The position numbers were made by a program, and so were the translations under genes. The notes below the pieces were generated by a model, which made no database searches, was not told where the DNA came from, and saw nothing but the letters and a program-made list of their open reading frames with translations. From Planctomycetota bacterium (GTDB lineage Bacteria; Planctomycetota; UBA1135; GCA-002748355), in NCBI GenBank assembly GCA_020638795.1, contig JACKHW010000006.1, forward strand, positions 1-64,000: a stretch of DNA of 64,000 bases, written 5' to 3'. This document shows positions 60,966-64,000 of the stretch, piece after piece (the stretch's first letter is position 1; each line of letters starts with the position of its first letter).

Positions 60966-61318
60966 CAAGCCTCCGAGCCAGGAACGAGGTCCTCGGGAAC
61001 GTCGAGTTCGAGGTAGAGGATGCCGAGGCCGTGGGTCTTGCCCTGCGCGTCGGTCTTGAGGCTCCCCGATCCGCACCCGCCGAGCGAATCGTGCAGGATG
61101 AAATTGAGCGCGTGCAGATTCGGAGCTTCGAAGCGATCGACGTCTCCCTTCGCGATGTCACGGAAGTGCTCACGCACGACGTCACTCGTCAGGTGCTTCT
61201 CGAGCCAGGCATAGATCTCGGGGCTGCGCGCGATGACGGCGACATTGCTGCTGTCTCCCTTGTCACCGGAACGTGCGAGAGCCAGCTTCCCGAGCGGCAC
61301 TTTCTTGAGTGTCTTCAC
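60965..61318 (-). CDS. AtuA-C-terminal-domain-like protein
   Basis: 117 aa: KVPLGKLALARSGDKGDSSNVAVIARSPEIYAWLEKHLTSDVVREHFRDIAKGDVDRFEAPNLHALNFILHDSLGGCGSGSLKTD. This matches the small ferredoxin-fold domain found at the end of acyclic-terpene-utilisation AtuA proteins, here standing alone. In other bacteria it adjoins acyl-CoA carboxylase or AtuA genes. Here it is coupled to pta, suggesting an acyl-CoA context; the function is not established. Confidence 0.75.
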   Translation of the reverse strand: MKTLKKVPLGKLALARSGDKGDSSNVAVIARSPEIYAWLEKHLTSDVVREHFRDIAKGDVDRFEAPNLHALNFILHDSLGGCGSGSLKTDAQGKTHGLGILYLELDVPEDLVPGSEA

Positions 61319-61352
61319 CCCGCGAAGCGTAGCGAGATCGCGCCCTGATCCC

Positions 61353-61388
61353 CCATGTTTCGATATTTCTAGAAATATCGAAACATGG
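61353..61388. promoter_or_regulatory. 36-bp perfect palindrome, probable ArsR operator
   Basis: CCATGTTTCGATATTTCT and its exact reverse complement meet at 61370/61371 with no spacer. It lies 38 bp before the arsR start at 61427 and 34 bp from the AtuA-like gene start. AT-rich core in GC-rich surroundings, of the size and symmetry expected for a dimeric ArsR/SmtB repressor site that could control both directions. Confidence 0.75.
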
Positions 61389-61426
61389 ACTGGAGCACCG
61401 ACCCGCGGAGTCCTACGGTCGCCCTC

Positions 61427-61807
61427 ATGAACGCGGAATGGATCGCGGCGCGCATGGCGGCGCTCGGCAACCCGATGCGACTCGAAATCTACCGACAGCT
61501 CGTGCGGAGCGGGCCCGGCGGCCTGGCCGTGGGCGTGATTCGCGAGCGCCTCGATCTACCCGGATCGACGCTTTCGCATCATCTGCGGAGCCTGAGGGAC
61601 GTCGGACTCGTCCGGCAAGAACGCCGCGGAACGACGCTGCTGTGCCGCGCCGACTTCGGCGTGATGAACGACACGTTCGACTGGATGGCGCGCGAGTGCT
61701 GCATCGAGAGCGGCGACGGTTGCGCGAGTGATGGTTCCGAGAGCCATGGTTCCGAGAGTCATGGTTCCGAGAACACGACGAACAAGTCCCGCATGGTGCG
61801 CAAGTAG
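61427..61807 (+). CDS. arsR: ArsR-family metalloregulator
   Basis: 126 aa from ATG 61427; ATG 61385 lies inside the palindrome and is less likely. The winged helix (AARMAALGNPMRLEIYRQLVRSGPGGLAVGVIRERLDLPGSTLSHHLRSLRDVGLVRQERRGTTLLCRADFGVMND) is typical. A Cys-Cys pair in WMARECCIESGDGCASD could bind As(III). The tail repeats Ser-Glu-Ser-His-Gly from three 15-bp DNA units. It precedes arsM by 30 bp and is likely autoregulated through the palindrome. Confidence 0.9.
   Translation: MNAEWIAARMAALGNPMRLEIYRQLVRSGPGGLAVGVIRERLDLPGSTLSHHLRSLRDVGLVRQERRGTTLLCRADFGVMNDTFDWMARECCIESGDGCASDGSESHGSESHGSENTTNKSRMVRK
61731..61775 (+). repeat. Three 15-bp units in the arsR 3' end
   Basis: ATGGTTCCGAGAGCC, ATGGTTCCGAGAGTC and ATGGTTCCGAGAACA follow in frame and encode a repeated GSESH stretch just before the end of arsR. 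Confidence 0.75.
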
Positions 61808-61838
61808 AGGACTACGGAGAAGTAGAGGACTACGGACA
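61803..61838 (+). repeat. 18-bp direct repeat carrying the arsM ribosome site
   Basis: AGTAGAGGACTACGGAGA is followed directly by AGTAGAGGACTACGGACA. Both copies carry GAGGA. The second provides the Shine-Dalgarno of arsM (eight bases before ATG 61838); the first overlaps the arsR stop codon. Confidence 0.75.
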
Positions 61839-62788
61839 TGACCGAAGACATCAAACGTGCGGTTCGCGAAGGCTACGGCAACGTGGCGCGTGCCGGTCTC
61901 AGCTCCGAACAGGAGAGCATGCAATCGATCGCGTCGGCGTTCGGCTACAGCGCCGAAGAACTCGCGAGCATCCCCGCAGCGGCCAACATGGGACTCTCCT
62001 GCGGAAACCCCACCGCGATGGCCTCGTTGCGTGAAGGAGAAGTCGTCGTCGATCTCGGCTCGGGTGGCGGCCTCGACGTGTTCCTCGCGGCGGCAAAGGT
62101 CGGACCGAGTGGACGCGCGATCGGCATCGACATGACGCCGGACATGATTGCGCTCGCACGCAAGAACGCGGCCGATGGCGGCTACGTCAACGTGAGCTTC
62201 CACCTCGCGGAGATCGAGGCGATGCCGATCGAAAGCAATAGCGTCGACTGCGTCATCTCCAACTGCGTTCTCAACCTCGTGCCCGACAAGGATGCCGCGA
62301 TCCGTGAGATCCATCGCATTCTCAAGCCCGGAGGTCGACTCGCGATCTCGGACATCGCACTCAAGAAGGAGCTTCCAGCTTCGGTTTCCTCGCAGGTAGC
62401 GGCATGGATCGGCTGTATCACCGGCGCGATCTCGATCGAGGACAACGAGCAGCGTCTGCGCGCCGCGGGATTCGAGGATGTCGTCGTGCAGGACGCGGGC
62501 AGTGACCTCAACGCGTATCGCGAGGCGGGGAGCGCCGCCTGTTGTGGCCCGGCAGAAAGCGCGAGTTCGTGCTGTGCATCCCCCGCGGAACAACCCGCCG
62601 TGTCCTCGTGCTGCGCACCATCGTCCGCGCAACCCGAGGCGTCATCATGCTGTGGAAGCGAACCGTCAAGCGAGCCAGCAGCATCCGAGGCACCGACCTT
62701 CCACGACACGATGGACGATTTGCACGACACGTTCGATGTCAACGAGCACGCCGCGAGCGTCAAGATCTTCGCCGTGAAGCCACGTTGA
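61838..62788 (+). CDS. arsM: Arsenite methyltransferase ArsM with cysteine-pair tail
   Basis: 316 aa. The family pattern is AEELASIPAAANMGLSCGNPTAMASLREGEVVVDLGSGGGLDVFLAAAKVG (SAM loop), AIGIDMTPDMIALARKNA, VDCVISNCVLNLVPDKDAAIREIHRILKPGGRLAISDIAL and AAWIGCITGAI. It methylates As(III) to volatile or less toxic forms. Beyond residue 230 the tail holds four Cys-Cys pairs (AACCG, SSCCA, SSCCA, SSCCG) in Ser/Ala/Pro-rich sequence and ends with an acidic FHDTMDDLHDTFDVNEHAAS segment. It follows arsR in a two-gene module. Confidence 0.93.
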   Translation: MTEDIKRAVREGYGNVARAGLSSEQESMQSIASAFGYSAEELASIPAAANMGLSCGNPTAMASLREGEVVVDLGSGGGLDVFLAAAKVGPSGRAIGIDMTPDMIALARKNAADGGYVNVSFHLAEIEAMPIESNSVDCVISNCVLNLVPDKDAAIREIHRILKPGGRLAISDIALKKELPASVSSQVAAWIGCITGAISIEDNEQRLRAAGFEDVVVQDAGSDLNAYREAGSAACCGPAESASSCCASPAEQPAVSSCCAPSSAQPEASSCCGSEPSSEPAASEAPTFHDTMDDLHDTFDVNEHAASVKIFAVKPR

Positions 62789-62904
62789 GACTGGCCTTTG
62801 GGCGCAGCGCACCGACAGTACTGACGTTCCTTCGCAGTTTCGTGCACTCGTAGTCATCCGAGTGGATCGAATTCCGCGCGCGAACCTGAGAAACTGCGAC
62901 CGCC

Positions 62905-63363
62905 ATGAACAAAACGCTCACTGCCATCCTCGCCTGCTTCGCCCTGTCCGTCAGCGCCGCGGGAGTTCGTTCCCAGATCACCTACATCCCGGGCACGGGC
63001 TGCAAGAACGCCGCCAACACGCCGATCGTCGGAAGCACGAAGATCGGCCAGACGATCACCGTCGCCCACGACCAGCTGCCGTGCAACTCGCCGCAAACGT
63101 ACGCATTCGTGCTTCTCAGCTTCTCGTGCGGAACCGTCCCCAACCTGCCGTTCGGCTGCATCAGCAGCAGCAATCCGTGCACGGCGCTGATCCCCGCCGA
63201 CGCGTCGTTCTTCAAGCCGATCACGGCATCGATCACGCTGACGATCCCGAACGATCCGAAGATCATCGGCGCGAAGTTCTGCGTGCAGGGCGGATGCTTC
63301 ACGAGCTTCCTCGGCTTCTGCGTCAGCCCGCTCAACGTCGTCGGTCAGATCACGATTCAGTGA
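62905..63363 (+). CDS. Small secreted protein made of a shared C-terminal module
   Basis: 152 aa with a signal peptide (MNKTLTAILACFALSVSAAGVRSQ). The mature part (TGCKNAANTPIVGSTKIGQTITVAHDQLPC, FGCISSSNPCTALIP, ASITLTIPNDPKIIGAKFCVQGGCFT) has the same pattern as the ends of the proteins at 60-2924 and 25897-27963: a GC-start, small-residue strands, an internal Gly-Cys and a closing GxKFxVQ/QW strand. As a free-standing copy it shows the module folds alone. Function unknown. Confidence 0.72.
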   Translation: MNKTLTAILACFALSVSAAGVRSQITYIPGTGCKNAANTPIVGSTKIGQTITVAHDQLPCNSPQTYAFVLLSFSCGTVPNLPFGCISSSNPCTALIPADASFFKPITASITLTIPNDPKIIGAKFCVQGGCFTSFLGFCVSPLNVVGQITIQ

Positions 63364-63379
63364 CCCTGGTGGGACTACA

Positions 63380-64000
63380 TCAAACGCCGAGCATCGGCGG
63401 GCCGTCTTCACCACCGAAGCGCTCGACGTAGTCCGCCATCGCGGCGCGCACGACTTCTTCGGCGTGTTCGCGGCCGTACGGCTCTCCGATCGTGACTTCG
63501 GGATTGCGATCGCTGTGCAAGTTGCGCTCACTGTGTGGCGGCAACTTGTACGTCTGGAAGTAGTGACAGAGTCGATCGACGAGGATCACCGGAAGCTCGC
63601 TCAGGTCTCGAATCTTCTTCCACTGATAGTCGCCGTCGAGGATCGCGATGATCTTGTCGTCCGCCTCGCCGTGATCCGCCATCGGCAGTCCGCCAACGAC
63701 GCGCGCCTTGGTCAAAATCTCGGCCCGGCCGATCGGGCGCTCGCTCAGCACGCAGATGTCCAGCGGATCCCCGTCCCCCCGCTCCGCGCCATTCATCAAC
63801 GCACGCACTCGCTCGCCGCAATAGGTGCGCGGGATGAAGCCGTAGAGGCTCGGCGGCAACGAGGACGTTCGTTGTGGACGATCCACGATCAAGAACCCCG
63901 ACGACTTGTCGATCTCGTACTTCACGAGATCGAAGGGCGTAATCTCGATGAACGCGTAGACCGAACTCGGTGGGTTCGGTCCGGTTTCGAGGCCGTGCCA
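63380..64000 (-). CDS. ppa: Inorganic pyrophosphatase, 5' end beyond window
   Basis: Partial; the frame is open to the window edge and already shows the family N-terminus (WHGLETGPNPP, then VYAFIEITPFDLVKYEIDK). The core is YGFIPRTYCGERV and GDGDPLDICVLSE with the catalytic aspartates, then ADDKIIAILDGD and the C-terminal helix. Hydrolyses pyrophosphate from biosynthetic reactions. A GTG at 63925 is in frame but unlikely to be the start. Confidence 0.9.
   Translation of the reverse strand, partial: WHGLETGPNPPSSVYAFIEITPFDLVKYEIDKSSGFLIVDRPQRTSSLPPSLYGFIPRTYCGERVRALMNGAERGDGDPLDICVLSERPIGRAEILTKARVVGGLPMADHGEADDKIIAILDGDYQWKKIRDLSELPVILVDRLCHYFQTYKLPPHSERNLHSDRNPEVTIGEPYGREHAEEVVRAAMADYVERFGGEDGPPMLGV

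Noticed and set aside
61385..61426. ATG 61385 as the arsR start
   Set aside because: It lies inside the operator palindrome, and the family N-terminus begins at the later ATG.
1..64000. tRNA or rRNA genes
   Set aside because: Intergenic spaces are short; none shows a cloverleaf or rRNA-like stretch by eye. A tRNA search would be decisive.

Overview
This is a GC-rich, gene-dense bacterial window that most likely comes from a deep-branching member of the Planctomycetota. The evidence is a serine/threonine kinase fused to a formylglycine-generating-enzyme-like domain, an ELWxxDGT-repeat secreted protein, several secreted proteins that share one C-terminal module, many predicted lipoproteins, an octaheme cytochrome, and a complete Kdo/Lpt outer-membrane branch. 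I saw no rRNA, tRNA, CRISPR array, insertion sequence or phage gene.

Layout. 0-3.4 kb: a secreted repeat protein and an SLBB lipoprotein. 3.5-5.8 kb: a decayed accessory patch with a DUF6339-like gene, a frameshifted vsr endonuclease, a beheaded BlaI-type repressor and a frameshifted CPCC protein. 5.8-13.4 kb: a DUF1992 protein, a sigma factor, a methyltransferase, a lipase, the kinase and a LysR regulator. 13.4-15.6 kb: citrate synthase and envelope proteins. 15.7-23.1 kb: clpB behind a 12-bp inverted repeat, then a chain of exported proteins, the last three genes joined by stop/start overlaps. 23.1-28 kb: a DUF2059 protein, ispH, a regulator/membrane pair and a beta-helix protein. 28-37 kb: glpK and the LPS branch (kdsD, kdsC, a giant LptC/LptA-like protein, lptD). 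37-38.5 kb: NAD-isocitrate dehydrogenase and an IscU-like protein.

38.6-49.4 kb is the most interesting region. A type III polyketide synthase operon (YceI-like lipid-binding protein, lipoprotein, UbiG-like methyltransferase, membrane methyltransferase, type III PKS) is chained by 4-nt stop/start overlaps. It is transcribed divergently from an MMPL transporter, a FAD-dependent reductase/hydroxylase, a histidine kinase and a sigma54-type response regulator, which also overlap one another. A good sigma54 promoter match and a six-copy 15-bp tandem repeat lie in front of the PKS operon. I infer a sigma54-controlled phenolic-lipid or lipid-quinone locus, comparable in logic to the srs genes of Streptomyces.

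49.4-54.6 kb: thiol peroxidase, a lipoprotein, an octaheme cytochrome with a membrane partner, and a PDZ-type exported protein. 54.7-61.3 kb: a six-gene minus-strand run (AtuA-like protein, phosphotransacetylase, epimerase, asparagine synthetase, glycosyltransferase, lysA). 61.3-62.8 kb: an arsenic module (36-bp palindromic operator, arsR, arsM with a cysteine-pair tail). The window ends in a small secreted protein and a pyrophosphatase gene cut by the edge.

Short tandem duplications of 12-18 bp recur in front of start codons and inside genes, and may be a habit of this genome.
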